Positions 18,083-26,881 of a stretch of 51,328 nt of DNA are shown one piece after another. The DNA lies in NCBI GenBank assembly GCA_030433415.1, contig JAUIMF010000014.1, positions 1 to 51,328 of the forward strand, read 5' to 3'. The first letter of the stretch is position 1. Each line of letters starts with the position of its first letter. The stretch is from Gammaproteobacteria bacterium. GTDB lineage: Bacteria; Pseudomonadota; Gammaproteobacteria; Pseudomonadales; Halieaceae. Below the pieces are notes generated by a model. That model did no database searches and had not been told where the DNA came from. It was given only the letters and a program-made list of their open reading frames with translations. Made by a program: the position numbers and the translations under genes.

Positions 18083-19527
18083 TCCAATCGCTGTGCAAGA
18101 GGCTCTTTGCAGTGAGTCTGGCGTGGATTTTGTCGGCGTCAGCGGCGGACCCCATCACCGCCAGTGAGCCTCTGCTACCCGATGAGGTGCTGGCAGCATC
18201 CGAAACGCATTTCCCCGCAATATTGAAAGCGCTGGCAGATCGCCAGGCCGCGGCGGGTCGGGTCACTGAGGCATTGGGCGCTTTCGACGTGGTATTTGCC
18301 GCGGATGGCTTCGATCGCATGAAGGGGTACTACGACGGCACGGCATTGTCCGGCAAAGTGATCAAGCCCCTGAGGCCGTTAGGTGCGCAGATTTATGGGG
18401 AGTACTCCCTGTCCAACGGGGATTTTCCGATATACGAAGACGAGTACTACACCAACACCGGCGGCAAGGCCAAGCTGGGCGTGTTGTTCAGCCTGTTGCG
18501 GGATCGGGACATCGACAAGCGTCGCTTCGGTGAAGTCGATGCGGCACTGGCGCTGGAACAGGCTGAGCTGGAAGTATTGCTGACCAAGGTCGGAGTCCAG
18601 CAGCAGGCCCTGGCGGCCTACTGGCGCTGGGTCGCGGCGGGGCAGCAATTGGCTGTCTACGACAATCTGCTGTCGATCGCGCGCCAGCGTGAGGCAGGGC
18701 TCGAGCGCGAGGTGAAGAATGGACGTCGCGCCGCCATTTTCATCACCGAGAACCGGCAGAACATCATGCGACGGCAAACACTGGCGACGTCGGCCCGGCG
18801 GGATTTTCAGGTGGCCGCGAACCAGCTGGCGTTTTATCTGCGCAATGATGAGGGGGATCCGCTGGAGCCTGCGGCGGCGCGTCTACCGGCGCCAGAAGGC
18901 CTGGCGGCGTTGCCTCCCGTGCCGACCCTCGCTGCGCTCGATGTTCCGGCGCTGCTGGCCCGGCGTCCGGAGCTGCTGATACTGCAGACCGGCGCCGAAC
19001 GTGCGCTGCAGAAAATCGCCGTGTCTGAGAACGAACTCAAGCCCCGCCTGGATCTGAACGTAGAGCTGGCCGATGGCTTCGGGGCCATCGGCGAGGGAGG
19101 GGCGTCCCGCGGCTCAACGGATGCGGTGGTGGGCTTTACCTTCAGCGTGCCCCTGGAGCGTCGCCAGGCCCGGGGGCGTATCACCCAGGCTGAGGCGCGC
19201 CTGGAGTCGCTGCGTCAGGAGCAGCGGCGCATCGAGGATCAGGTTGAGATCGAGTTGCGGAATATTCTTCTGGAACTGGATACGGCGCGGGAACTCATGG
19301 CCCTGGCGCGCCAGGACATGGAGTTGTCCGAAACCATGCGCCAGGCCGAGATTCGACGATTCGAGCAGGGCGCAAGTGACTTTTTTCTCGTCAACATCCG
19401 CGAAGAAACCGCCGCGGACGCGCGTGTGCGCTACTACGCTGCCATACGCCGGGCCCGGGTCGCCCAGGCAAACTTTGACGCAGCGACGGTGAATCTCGCC
19501 AGCCTGGGGATTTCCGACACACCCTGA
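18079..19527 (+). CDS. TolC-family outer-membrane efflux protein
   Basis: The 482-residue protein has a signal peptide (about residues 1-22) and two repeats of the outer-membrane efflux protein family, each with a beta-strand pair and long alpha-helices; the second repeat includes GFTFSVPLERRQARGRI followed by a long Gln/Glu/Arg-rich helix. It forms the exit duct of tripartite exporters. The ATG overlaps the stop of the HlyD gene. A dedicated TolC encoded in the operon is more typical of type I protein or peptide secretion than of drug efflux. Confidence 0.88.
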   Translation: MIQSLCKRLFAVSLAWILSASAADPITASEPLLPDEVLAASETHFPAILKALADRQAAAGRVTEALGAFDVVFAADGFDRMKGYYDGTALSGKVIKPLRPLGAQIYGEYSLSNGDFPIYEDEYYTNTGGKAKLGVLFSLLRDRDIDKRRFGEVDAALALEQAELEVLLTKVGVQQQALAAYWRWVAAGQQLAVYDNLLSIARQREAGLEREVKNGRRAAIFITENRQNIMRRQTLATSARRDFQVAANQLAFYLRNDEGDPLEPAAARLPAPEGLAALPPVPTLAALDVPALLARRPELLILQTGAERALQKIAVSENELKPRLDLNVELADGFGAIGEGGASRGSTDAVVGFTFSVPLERRQARGRITQAEARLESLRQEQRRIEDQVEIELRNILLELDTARELMALARQDMELSETMRQAEIRRFEQGASDFFLVNIREETAADARVRYYAAIRRARVAQANFDAATVNLASLGISDTP

Positions 19528-19590
19528 TCGACGAAGGGACTTTTCTTGCGGCAGGTCATATTTTTGCCATGCCGCACCGCCGATAATAAA

Positions 19591-19630
19591 GCCTCCCCCG
19601 TTGACCCTGACGCCGCTAGCTGAGGGAGGC
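19591..19630 (+). promoter_or_regulatory. Leader inverted repeat that can mask the frdC ribosome binding site
   Basis: A GCCTCCC at 19591-19597 is complementary to GGGAGGC at 19624-19630, which contains the Shine-Dalgarno sequence nine bases before the GTG start of frdC. Pairing would hide the site. The sequence is direct; a regulatory role is inference. The rest of the 111-base gap shows no clear FNR box. Confidence 0.4.
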
Positions 19631-19638
19631 CGTGTAAC

Positions 19639-20361
19639 GTGCAACTACCGACGGACAGACGCTGGCCCGCGTGGCTGGACCTTGCCCAGGGTCTGAGTGG
19701 GCTGATTCTTGTGTTGTTCATGTGGGCGCACCTGTTTGCGGTGTCGAGCATTCTGCTTGGCAAGGACGCCATGTATGGCGTCACAAAATTTTTTGAGGGC
19801 TCGCTGTTCTTCGATACGCCTCAGCCCTGGCTGGTGAGCCTGGTCGCGCTCACGATTTTTCTGCTGTTTGCCCTTCACACGATTCTGGCGTTGCGCAAAA
19901 TTCCCCAGGGATACCGGCAGTGGCGTGCGTGGACCCACCACATGCGCGGCATGGCCCATACCGATACCACGCTGTGGCTGGTGCAGGTGGTGACGGGACT
20001 GGTGCTCATGCTGTTTGCCAGCGCCCACCTGCTGGAGCTTTTTCTGCATCCTGCCGATATCGGCCCCCACGCCTCGGCGGCGCGTATTGCCAACGGCGGC
20101 TGGGTGCTCGGATTGATTCTGCTCTTTGCCGTAGAGGTGCACGGGGGTATCGGGGTCTACCGCTTGATCGTGAAGTGGGGCTGGTTCGGCAGTACCGACA
20201 CGCCACGGCGACGCCAGCTGCTGCGTCGCGTCGTTTATGCGCTCGTCGCGTTTCTGCTGTTGCTGGGCCTCACTACCCAGCTCGCCTACCTGCGCATCGG
20301 CGCCGAGGCGGCAGTGCAGGCGGGTGAGCGCTATGTACCGGCGATGGAGGGCGCGCACTGA
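19639..20361 (+). CDS. frdC: Diheme cytochrome b subunit of quinol:fumarate reductase
   Basis: The 240-residue membrane protein matches the Wolinella-type FrdC with five helices and two b hemes. The four axial histidines of the Wolinella subunit (44, 93, 143, 182) correspond to His31, His80, His130 and His168 with an almost constant offset. Glu53 corresponds to the menaquinol-site Glu66, and Glu166 (AVEVHGGIGVYRL) to Glu180 of the proton-transfer E-pathway. So the electron and proton paths look intact. It starts at GTG after a strong GGGAGG site. TGATG joins it to frdA. Direction in vivo, fumarate reduction or succinate oxidation, cannot be read from sequence. Confidence 0.9.
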   Translation: MQLPTDRRWPAWLDLAQGLSGLILVLFMWAHLFAVSSILLGKDAMYGVTKFFEGSLFFDTPQPWLVSLVALTIFLLFALHTILALRKIPQGYRQWRAWTHHMRGMAHTDTTLWLVQVVTGLVLMLFASAHLLELFLHPADIGPHASAARIANGGWVLGLILLFAVEVHGGIGVYRLIVKWGWFGSTDTPRRRQLLRRVVYALVAFLLLLGLTTQLAYLRIGAEAAVQAGERYVPAMEGAH

Positions 20362-22346
20362 TGGAGACGGTCTATACCGATGTGCTGGTGGTGGGTGGTG
20401 GTCTGGCGGGGCTGCGCGCCGCCATCGGTGCCCGGCGCCGCGGCCTCGAGGTGATTACCCTGAGCCTGGTTCCCGCCAAGCGTTCCCATTCCGCCGCAGC
20501 CCAGGGCGGTATGCAGGCGAGTTTGGGTAACGCGGCGAAGGGGCGCGGCGACAATGAGGATGTGCATTTTGCCGACACGGTGCGGGGCAGCGATTGGGGC
20601 GCCGATCAGCAGGTTGTGCGCATGTTTGTCGAAACGGCGCCCAAGGCGATCCGCGAACTCGCCGCCTGGGGTGTGCCCTGGAATCGGGTTCAGCGCGGTG
20701 AGCACGACGCCATCATCAACGGTGAACGCGTGTCGATCAGCGAGGACCCCGCAGCCCACGGATTGATTACCGCGCGCAATTTCGGCGGTACGGCGCACTG
20801 GCGCGCCAGCTATGTGTCGGACGGTACGGGCCATTCCATGCTGTACACCATGTCGGATCGCGCCGTGGCCGAGTCCATACCCGTGCATGAACGCATGGAG
20901 GCGATGGCGCTGATCTGTGACGGCGAGCGCTGCTGCGGCGTGATTGCGAGAAATCTCATCGACGGGTCGCTGGTGGCCTACGTGGCCCGTGCCACCTGCA
21001 TCGCCACGGGGGGATTCGGACGCATTTACCGGGTCTCGACCAATGCGGTGATCAATGAAGGCATGGGTGCAGCGATTGCGCTGGAAACAGGCCGCGGTGT
21101 GCTGGGAAACATGGAGGCCGTGCAGTTTCATCCCACGGGCATCTTCCCCGCCGGCATACTGGTTACCGAGGGCTGCCGCGGTGATGGCGGTCTGCTTCTG
21201 GACGGTCGGGAGCACCGCTTCATGCCCGACTATGAGCCCGAGAAGATGGAACTGGCCTCGCGGGATGTGGTGTCGCGGCGCATGGAGGAGCACATCCGGG
21301 CCGGACATGGGGCATCGACACGGTTTGGAGAGCACCTGTGGCTGGATATTCGCCTGCTCGGTGCCGAGCACATCAACTCCCGTCTGCGGGAGGTCAAAGA
21401 GATCTGCGAGTACTTTTTGGGCGTCGACCCGGCCCGCGAGCTGATTCCCGTTCGTCCCGCGCAGCACTACTCCATGGGCGGTATCCGCACCGACTATCGT
21501 GGCGAAGCTTACGGACTCAAGGGTTTGTTTGCCTGCGGTGAGGCGGCCTGCTGGGACATGCACGGATTCAATCGTCTGGGAGGCAACTCCGTCGCCGAAA
21601 CGGTGGTGGCGGGCATGCTGGTGGGTGAATACATGGCCGACTACTGCGAGGGTCCCGATGGGGATCTGGGGGTAAGTCCAACGCTGGTCCGCAGCGTGGC
21701 CGCGGAGCAGGCAGCGCATTTGGCCGCCCTGTGTGAGGGAAGTTCCAGGGCCAGTGTCAGTGAGCTGCGTCTGCGCATGCAGACGCTGATGACCGAGAAC
21801 GTGGGGATTTTTCGCGGCGAAGAATCGCTGCAAACAGCGGTGACCGAGCTGCGACAGCTCTTGCAGCAAAGCTCGCAGGCGGGGCTTGCCAGTAGTCGGC
21901 GTGGTGCCAACCCCGAGTTGGTGGCAGCCTACCGATTGCCGCGCATGCTCAAGCTGGCACTGTGCGTTGCCGAAGGCGCCCTGGCGCGCCGGGAAAGTCG
22001 CGGCGCCCATTACCGCGAAGATTTTCCGCGTCGGGACGACGCCGGCTGGCTCAAACGAACGCTTGCTACCTGGGAGCCGGGTGCGACGTCGCCCGACCTG
22101 ACTTACGAAACCGTCAATGTGATGCAGATGGAACTGGTGCCCGGCTGGCGCGGATACGGTGCGCGAGATTTCATTGAACATCCCGACAGTGCCCGGCGGG
22201 CGACGGAGCTCGAGGGGCTGCGTGAATCCAGCGACGACGCCATGGCGTTTCAGCAGGCAGCGCTGCCGTTTCGTGAGCAGTTACCGCCACGGTACCGGGG
22301 GACGAATGAGCGGCCTCACGAAGCGAATTCAGGAGCAGCATCATGA
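20361..22346 (+). CDS. frdA: Fumarate reductase flavoprotein subunit
   Basis: The 661-residue subunit interconverts fumarate and succinate on a covalent FAD. The N-terminal dinucleotide loop is VVGGGLAGLRAA. His43 in RSHSAAAQGGMQ is the covalent FAD ligand, at the same number as in Wolinella FrdA. Active-site segments include FHPTGIFPAGI, TEGCRGDGG, ELASRDVVSRRM, QHYSMGGIRTDY and HGFNRLGGNSV. Long runs match the epsilonproteobacterial enzyme much more closely than typical proteobacterial SdhA. The start overlaps the frdC stop by one base and the stop overlaps frdB by four. Confidence 0.93.
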   Translation: METVYTDVLVVGGGLAGLRAAIGARRRGLEVITLSLVPAKRSHSAAAQGGMQASLGNAAKGRGDNEDVHFADTVRGSDWGADQQVVRMFVETAPKAIRELAAWGVPWNRVQRGEHDAIINGERVSISEDPAAHGLITARNFGGTAHWRASYVSDGTGHSMLYTMSDRAVAESIPVHERMEAMALICDGERCCGVIARNLIDGSLVAYVARATCIATGGFGRIYRVSTNAVINEGMGAAIALETGRGVLGNMEAVQFHPTGIFPAGILVTEGCRGDGGLLLDGREHRFMPDYEPEKMELASRDVVSRRMEEHIRAGHGASTRFGEHLWLDIRLLGAEHINSRLREVKEICEYFLGVDPARELIPVRPAQHYSMGGIRTDYRGEAYGLKGLFACGEAACWDMHGFNRLGGNSVAETVVAGMLVGEYMADYCEGPDGDLGVSPTLVRSVAAEQAAHLAALCEGSSRASVSELRLRMQTLMTENVGIFRGEESLQTAVTELRQLLQQSSQAGLASSRRGANPELVAAYRLPRMLKLALCVAEGALARRESRGAHYREDFPRRDDAGWLKRTLATWEPGATSPDLTYETVNVMQMELVPGWRGYGARDFIEHPDSARRATELEGLRESSDDAMAFQQAALPFREQLPPRYRGTNERPHEANSGAAS

Positions 22347-23107
22347 GCGGCAGCAGTGATGTGCTCGCACGGGATTCCGCGGCTGTTGATGACGAGGCCA
22401 TCGTGCTTGAAATACTGCGGGCGAACCCTGCGGACCCGGACTTTGTACCGCACTGGCAGACCTTTGAGCTGGAACCCGCTGAAGGTATGACGCTGTTCAT
22501 TGCCCTGACGGAGCTGCGCGAAGCCGATCCATCGCTGCAATTCGACTTTGTCTGTCGTGCAGGTATCTGCGGTTCCTGCGGCATGCTGATCAATGGCCGC
22601 CCGGGCCTGGCCTGCCGTACCCTCGTTACCGATCTGCCACGGCCCACGCGCCTGGCACCGTTGCCAGGCTTTGCCCTTATTGGCGACCTGAGCGTGGATA
22701 CGGGGCGCTGGATGCGCGCGATGAGTGAGCGACTGGAGACTTGGGTTCAGGGGCCCGACATTGATCGCGACCCCTCGCTGGTGGAACAGCCCATGGAGCC
22801 CGAGACCGCCGAGGCCATCTACGAACTCGAGCGCTGCATCGAATGCGGATGCTGCGTGGCGGCCTGTGGCACGGTACAAATGCGTGAGGACTTTGCCGCC
22901 GCCGTTGGTCTGAACAAGGTGGCCCGTTTTCGTCTTGACCCCCGGGATACGCGCGATGACGCCGAGTTTCTCGAACTGGTGGGTGACGACGACGGCGTCT
23001 TTGGCTGTATGAGCCTGTTGGGTTGCGAGGACGTTTGTCCAAAGAATCTGCCCCTGGCCACGCAGATCGCGTTTCTGCGCCGTGCGATGGTGAAGGCGAG
23101 TTTATGA
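22343..23107 (+). CDS. frdB: Fumarate reductase iron-sulfur subunit
   Basis: The 254-residue protein carries the three cluster motifs of this subunit: a plant-type [2Fe-2S] site at Cys71, Cys76, Cys79 and Cys91 (FVCRAGICGSCG and ACRT), and the bacterial ferredoxin part at CIECGCCVAAC (165-175) and GCMSLLGCEDVCPK (221-234) for the [4Fe-4S] and [3Fe-4S] clusters. It passes electrons between the FrdC hemes and FrdA flavin. Gene order C-A-B is that of Wolinella. Its stop overlaps the start of the P-type ATPase gene by four bases. Confidence 0.92.
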   Translation: MSGSSDVLARDSAAVDDEAIVLEILRANPADPDFVPHWQTFELEPAEGMTLFIALTELREADPSLQFDFVCRAGICGSCGMLINGRPGLACRTLVTDLPRPTRLAPLPGFALIGDLSVDTGRWMRAMSERLETWVQGPDIDRDPSLVEQPMEPETAEAIYELERCIECGCCVAACGTVQMREDFAAAVGLNKVARFRLDPRDTRDDAEFLELVGDDDGVFGCMSLLGCEDVCPKNLPLATQIAFLRRAMVKASL

Positions 23108-25839
23108 CGGCGCCCGTGATACCTGAGCGGTGCTATGCCCTGGATCGGGAGCAGGCGCTGGCGGCGCTGGAGTCCAGCGCGTCGGGACTTGACGCCTCCC
23201 AGGCCCGGGAGCGTCTGGCGCACTTTGGGCCCAACGAAATCGCGTTTCGCAAGGTGCCCGCCTGGAAGCGTTTTCTGCTGCAGTTCAATGACCCCATGGT
23301 CATCATTCTGCTCGTGACCGCGGTGATCACCGCTGCGCTCACGGCGCTGGGGAGTCACATGCTTCCCGACACCATCGTCATCTTCTCGGTGGTGCTGCTG
23401 AACGCGGTGCTGGGCTTTGTGCAGGAAGGCAAGGCCGAGGGTGCCCTGGACGCGCTGCGCAACATGATGGTGCAGGAATGCCTGGTCGTGCGCGACGGCG
23501 AGCGGCAGCGTCTCGCTGCCATCGAGCTTGTGCCCGGCGATATCGTGGTGCTCGAGGCGGGCGACAAAGTGCCGGCAGACGTGCGTTTTCTGGAGGTGAG
23601 TAATCTGCACGCCGATGAATCCTCGTTGACCGGGGAATCCGTGCCAGTAGAAAAGACCACAGATGCCCTTGCCAACGAAGCGCTGGTGCCCGGTGACCAG
23701 CGCAACATCGGTTTTTCGGGTACGTACATCAGTCAGGGTGGCGCGCAGGCGCTGGTATTTGCCACGGGCAGTGCCACAGCCTTTGGGCAAATCGCCGATA
23801 TGGTCAAGGCGGCGGAATCCACGGCGACGCCCCTGCAACAGAAAATGCAGGAGTTCGTGCGCAGTCTGATCGCGGCGATACTTGCGGTGGGCGCGTTTAA
23901 TTTTTTCTATGGCCTGTATCTCGGCTATGCCATGAGTTACAGCTTTCTCGGCGCCGTGTCGCTGGTGGTGGCGGCGATACCCGAGATGTTGCCAGCGCTG
24001 GTAACGTCGATTCTGGCCCTGTCGGGCGTAGTGATGGCACGACGCAAGGCACTGATACGCAAGTTGCCGGCGGCAGAGACGCTCGGTGCGACCTCGGTGA
24101 TCTGTTCGGACAAGACCGGCACGCTCACGGAAAACCGCATGACCGTGACCCGGATCTATGCCGGGGCGATGATTTACGACGTCACGGGCGAGGGCGCGGC
24201 GCTGAAAGGCGACTTTGTGCTTGATGCGCCCGTCGCCGTCATGGATCAGCCGGCGCTGCACCGTCTGCTGCAGGCGGGCTACCACTGCAACAATGCCAGG
24301 GTTCGCGGTGGTGAGGCCCTTGGCGATCCCACAGAAGTGGCGCTGCGCGTTGCGGGTATCAAAGGTGGATTGGTCGATGGCGGCGAGCGGCGCCTGGCCG
24401 AGATGCCCTTTGACTCCAGTGTGAAATTTATGGCCGTGCTGCTCGAGCAGGGTGGCGAGCGCTGGCTGTATGTGAAGGGCGCACCGGAAGTGGTGCTGGG
24501 TATGTGCAGCGCCGAGCTTGATGGTGCAGGTGACAGCCGTCCTCTCGAAAAAGACCGGGCACTGGAAAAGGCGGGCTGCTTTGCCAGCGACGCATTGCGC
24601 ACACTGGGCTTTGCGGGCAAGAAGCTGGAATCAGACATACAGGACCTGCGCGCCGAGGATCTGCAAGGCCTGTGTTTCTTTGGGCTGCAGGGCATGATCG
24701 ATCCGCCCAAAGCCTCGGCGATCGAGGCTGTGGCCGCCTGCCGTCGCGCCGGCATACGCACCGTGATGATCACCGGCGATCACCCGGATACGGCGCAGGC
24801 CGTGGCGCGGCAACTGGGGATTGCGGCGCAACACGTTATGACCGGAGCCGAGTTGACGGCGCTATCAGAAGCGGAGCTGCGTAACGTAGTGCAGAAGGTC
24901 TCGGTGTATGCCCGCGTTGCACCCGAACACAAAAAAGCGATTGCCGAGGCGCTGAAGGCCAACGGCAATGTGGTGGCAATGACCGGCGATGGCGTGAATG
25001 ACGCCCCGGCCCTGAAAGCGGCGGACATCGGTGTGGCCATGGGCGTGGGGGGCACGGAGGTCGCAAAGGAAGCCGCCGACATGGTGCTCGAAGACGACAA
25101 CTTCGCGACCATCGTGGCGGCGGTGGAAGAGGGCCGCCACGCCTGGAACAATCTGCAGAAAGCAATTCTTTACACGTTACCAACGAACGCGGCCCAGGCA
25201 TTGCTGATTATGGGCGCGATTCTGCTGGCGGCATCGGTGCCGATTTTTTCTGCCCGTTTTGTGCTGGAACCGGTGCAGATTCTGTGGGTGAACCTGCTTG
25301 ATTCGGTGTTGCTGACCATGCCGCTCATGTTGGAGCGCAAGGAGCACGGACTACTGGATGCCCCGCCACGCCCGGCCAATGTGCATATCATCAATGCCCT
25401 TTTTCTGCAGCGTGTGTTGTTGCTGGGGCTGGCGATCTCGCTGCCGGGCTTTCTGATCTACTACCATTTCGGCCATGCCGCCGTGGGCGTCAATGGGGAA
25501 ATTCTGGATCCCCTTTTGCTGACCCAGGCGCAGACCGCCGCGTTCTGGGGCATTCTGCTGGCGCACTTTGGTTACCTGCTCAGCGCGCGCTCCATTCACC
25601 GGTCGGTGTTCAGCTTTAGCCCGTTCAGTAATCCCTGGCTGCTGGGGGGTATCGCGCTGAGCATCGCCATCCGATTTGTGCCCACGTTGATACCTGAGGC
25701 ATCGGCGCTGTTTCGCACGGCACCGTTCCCGGCGGAATGGTGGCCACTGATCCTGCTGTGTTTTGTGCCCAGCTTTGTGGCGATCGAGGCGGACAAGGCG
25801 TTGCGGACCACCATCCGCCGGCGGCGACTCAGCCCTTGA
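23104..25839 (+). CDS. P-type cation-transporting ATPase, specificity unknown
   Basis: The 911-residue pump has the N-terminal cation-ATPase domain, [15 protein letters not shown] in the actuator domain, the phosphorylated Asp336 in [40 protein letters not shown], and about ten membrane helices. M4 reads [11 protein letters not shown], closer to MgtA-type PEMLP than to SERCA PEGLP. M6 reads [14 protein letters not shown], where SERCA has WVNLVTDGLPA. It therefore falls between the Ca2+ (P2A) and Mg2+ (P3B) types by eye, and I leave the ion open. The ATG at 23104 overlaps the frdB stop. The gene converges on an HDOD gene with an 11-base overlap. Confidence 0.85.
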   Translation: MTAPVIPERCYALDREQALAALESSASGLDASQARERLAHFGPNEIAFRKVPAWKRFLLQFNDPMVIILLVTAVITAALTALGSHMLPDTIVIFSVVLLNAVLGFVQEGKAEGALDALRNMMVQECLVVRDGERQRLAAIELVPGDIVVLEAGDKVPADVRFLEVSNLHADESSLTGESVPVEKTTDALANEALVPGDQRNIGFSGTYISQGGAQALVFATGSATAFGQIADMVKAAESTATPLQQKMQEFVRSLIAAILAVGAFNFFYGLYLGYAMSYSFLGAVSLVVAAIPEMLPALVTSILALSGVVMARRKALIRKLPAAETLGATSVICSDKTGTLTENRMTVTRIYAGAMIYDVTGEGAALKGDFVLDAPVAVMDQPALHRLLQAGYHCNNARVRGGEALGDPTEVALRVAGIKGGLVDGGERRLAEMPFDSSVKFMAVLLEQGGERWLYVKGAPEVVLGMCSAELDGAGDSRPLEKDRALEKAGCFASDALRTLGFAGKKLESDIQDLRAEDLQGLCFFGLQGMIDPPKASAIEAVAACRRAGIRTVMITGDHPDTAQAVARQLGIAAQHVMTGAELTALSEAELRNVVQKVSVYARVAPEHKKAIAEALKANGNVVAMTGDGVNDAPALKAADIGVAMGVGGTEVAKEAADMVLEDDNFATIVAAVEEGRHAWNNLQKAILYTLPTNAAQALLIMGAILLAASVPIFSARFVLEPVQILWVNLLDSVLLTMPLMLERKEHGLLDAPPRPANVHIINALFLQRVLLLGLAISLPGFLIYYHFGHAAVGVNGEILDPLLLTQAQTAAFWGILLAHFGYLLSARSIHRSVFSFSPFSNPWLLGGIALSIAIRFVPTLIPEASALFRTAPFPAEWWPLILLCFVPSFVAIEADKALRTTIRRRRLSP

Positions 25840-26671
25840 GCGCCTCGACCATCGATTGAATTTCTTCTTCTTTCTCGCTGAGCAGTTCGGCGAGGCCATC
25901 GGCATCCATGCGTAGGCGCGCCAGGGCATCGAGGTCCCCAAGTTGCGCAGCGGCGTTGGTGCCGGCACGAGCGAGCAAGTTGCAGATGAACAAAATATCG
26001 CTCAGGTCGCCCATGGCGATGCGGTCCCGCTCTTTGATCTCCTGCTCGTCGACACCGACGGCGATACTCTCGGGAAAACCCCAGGACTCTACAATGGCCC
26101 TGGCTACGCCCGTATGCCACTGGCCGATCAGGGCTTCGAGGGCGCTGCGATCCGTGAACAGTTCGGGGTGATCTGCAGCCTTCATGAAGATATAGAGTTT
26201 GCCAACTGCATGCAGCAGACCGGCGAGCATGGCTTCGTCGGGCTTGCCGGGGTATTTGCTGCCCGCTGCCAGCACATAGCTCAGCGAGGCGACCAGCACG
26301 CAGCGATTGCGCAGGGCGTCGAGATCCTTACCGCAAGCCGCACCGGGGGGGCATTTGAAGGCTTCGCGGGCCGCAAAGGACACGGCGGCGTTCTGCACCA
26401 TGTCCATCCCCACGCGGGAGATGGCGGTGTTGATGTCAGTCACTTCCATGGGGCCGCGGCGCATCATGGCGGAGTTCGCCATGCGCATCAGGCGCGCAGC
26501 CAGCGCGGGTTCCGTAGCGACGATGGCCGCGAGGGACTGGATATCAGAATCCGGGTCCGAGACACATTGCTGTACCTTCAGCGCCGTGTCGGGAAAGGGA
26601 GGAAGATCAAATTCTCCTTCTGCGAGATCGGTGCCAAGCTGACGGACGAACTGAAAGGCGGCATCACTCAT
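25829..26671 (-). CDS. HDOD-domain protein, copy 1
   Basis: The 280-residue protein consists of an HDOD domain (about residues 15-225; FDLPPFPDTALKVQ, LMRMANSAMMRRG, AISRVGMDMVQNAAV, LLHAVGKL). HDOD proteins are non-catalytic relatives of HD phosphohydrolases that act in bacterial signalling. It shares long identical runs with the protein at 30124-31065. The C-terminus is an acidic helix ([16 protein letters not shown]) that the paralogue also has in altered form. It is the last gene of the minus-strand group. The 210 bases separating it from the EAL-HDOD gene contain no gene I would defend. Confidence 0.85.
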   Translation of the reverse strand: MSDAAFQFVRQLGTDLAEGEFDLPPFPDTALKVQQCVSDPDSDIQSLAAIVATEPALAARLMRMANSAMMRRGPMEVTDINTAISRVGMDMVQNAAVSFAAREAFKCPPGAACGKDLDALRNRCVLVASLSYVLAAGSKYPGKPDEAMLAGLLHAVGKLYIFMKAADHPELFTDRSALEALIGQWHTGVARAIVESWGFPESIAVGVDEQEIKERDRIAMGDLSDILFICNLLARAGTNAAAQLGDLDALARLRMDADGLAELLSEKEEEIQSMVEALKG

Positions 26672-26881
26672 TGTGCATTCCCGTAATCACGGACTGGTGG
26701 AGGGGTTATTGTTATATGACTGCACCAGATAAGCGAGGGATTTGCCCGTTAATTTGTCTACCGTACCGAAAAAATTGGCGACTTCCCGCCGTGAGGTGAT
26801 GATCGAATTAAATCCGCGAGCAAGGTCGCGTGGTGAGGAAGGCGTTGCGTCGGTGCAAGCCGCAGCGCAGCGAACCAATCG

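Noticed and set aside
19528..19638. FNR or ArcA site before frdC
   Set aside because: I looked for TTGAT-N4-ATCAA and found no good match.
20331..22181. Long minus-strand open frame opposite frdA
   Set aside because: It is antisense to a gene with every FrdA motif; long mirror frames are common in GC-rich coding DNA and its product has no recognisable domain.
22819..24285. 488-codon minus-strand frame opposite frdB and the P-type ATPase
   Set aside because: Antisense mirror of two clear genes; His/Arg/Gln-rich with no domain.
26687..26878. 63-codon frame with TTG start between the EAL-HDOD and HDOD genes
   Set aside because: No ribosome site I trust, and no signal, membrane or known motif; kept as unlikely.
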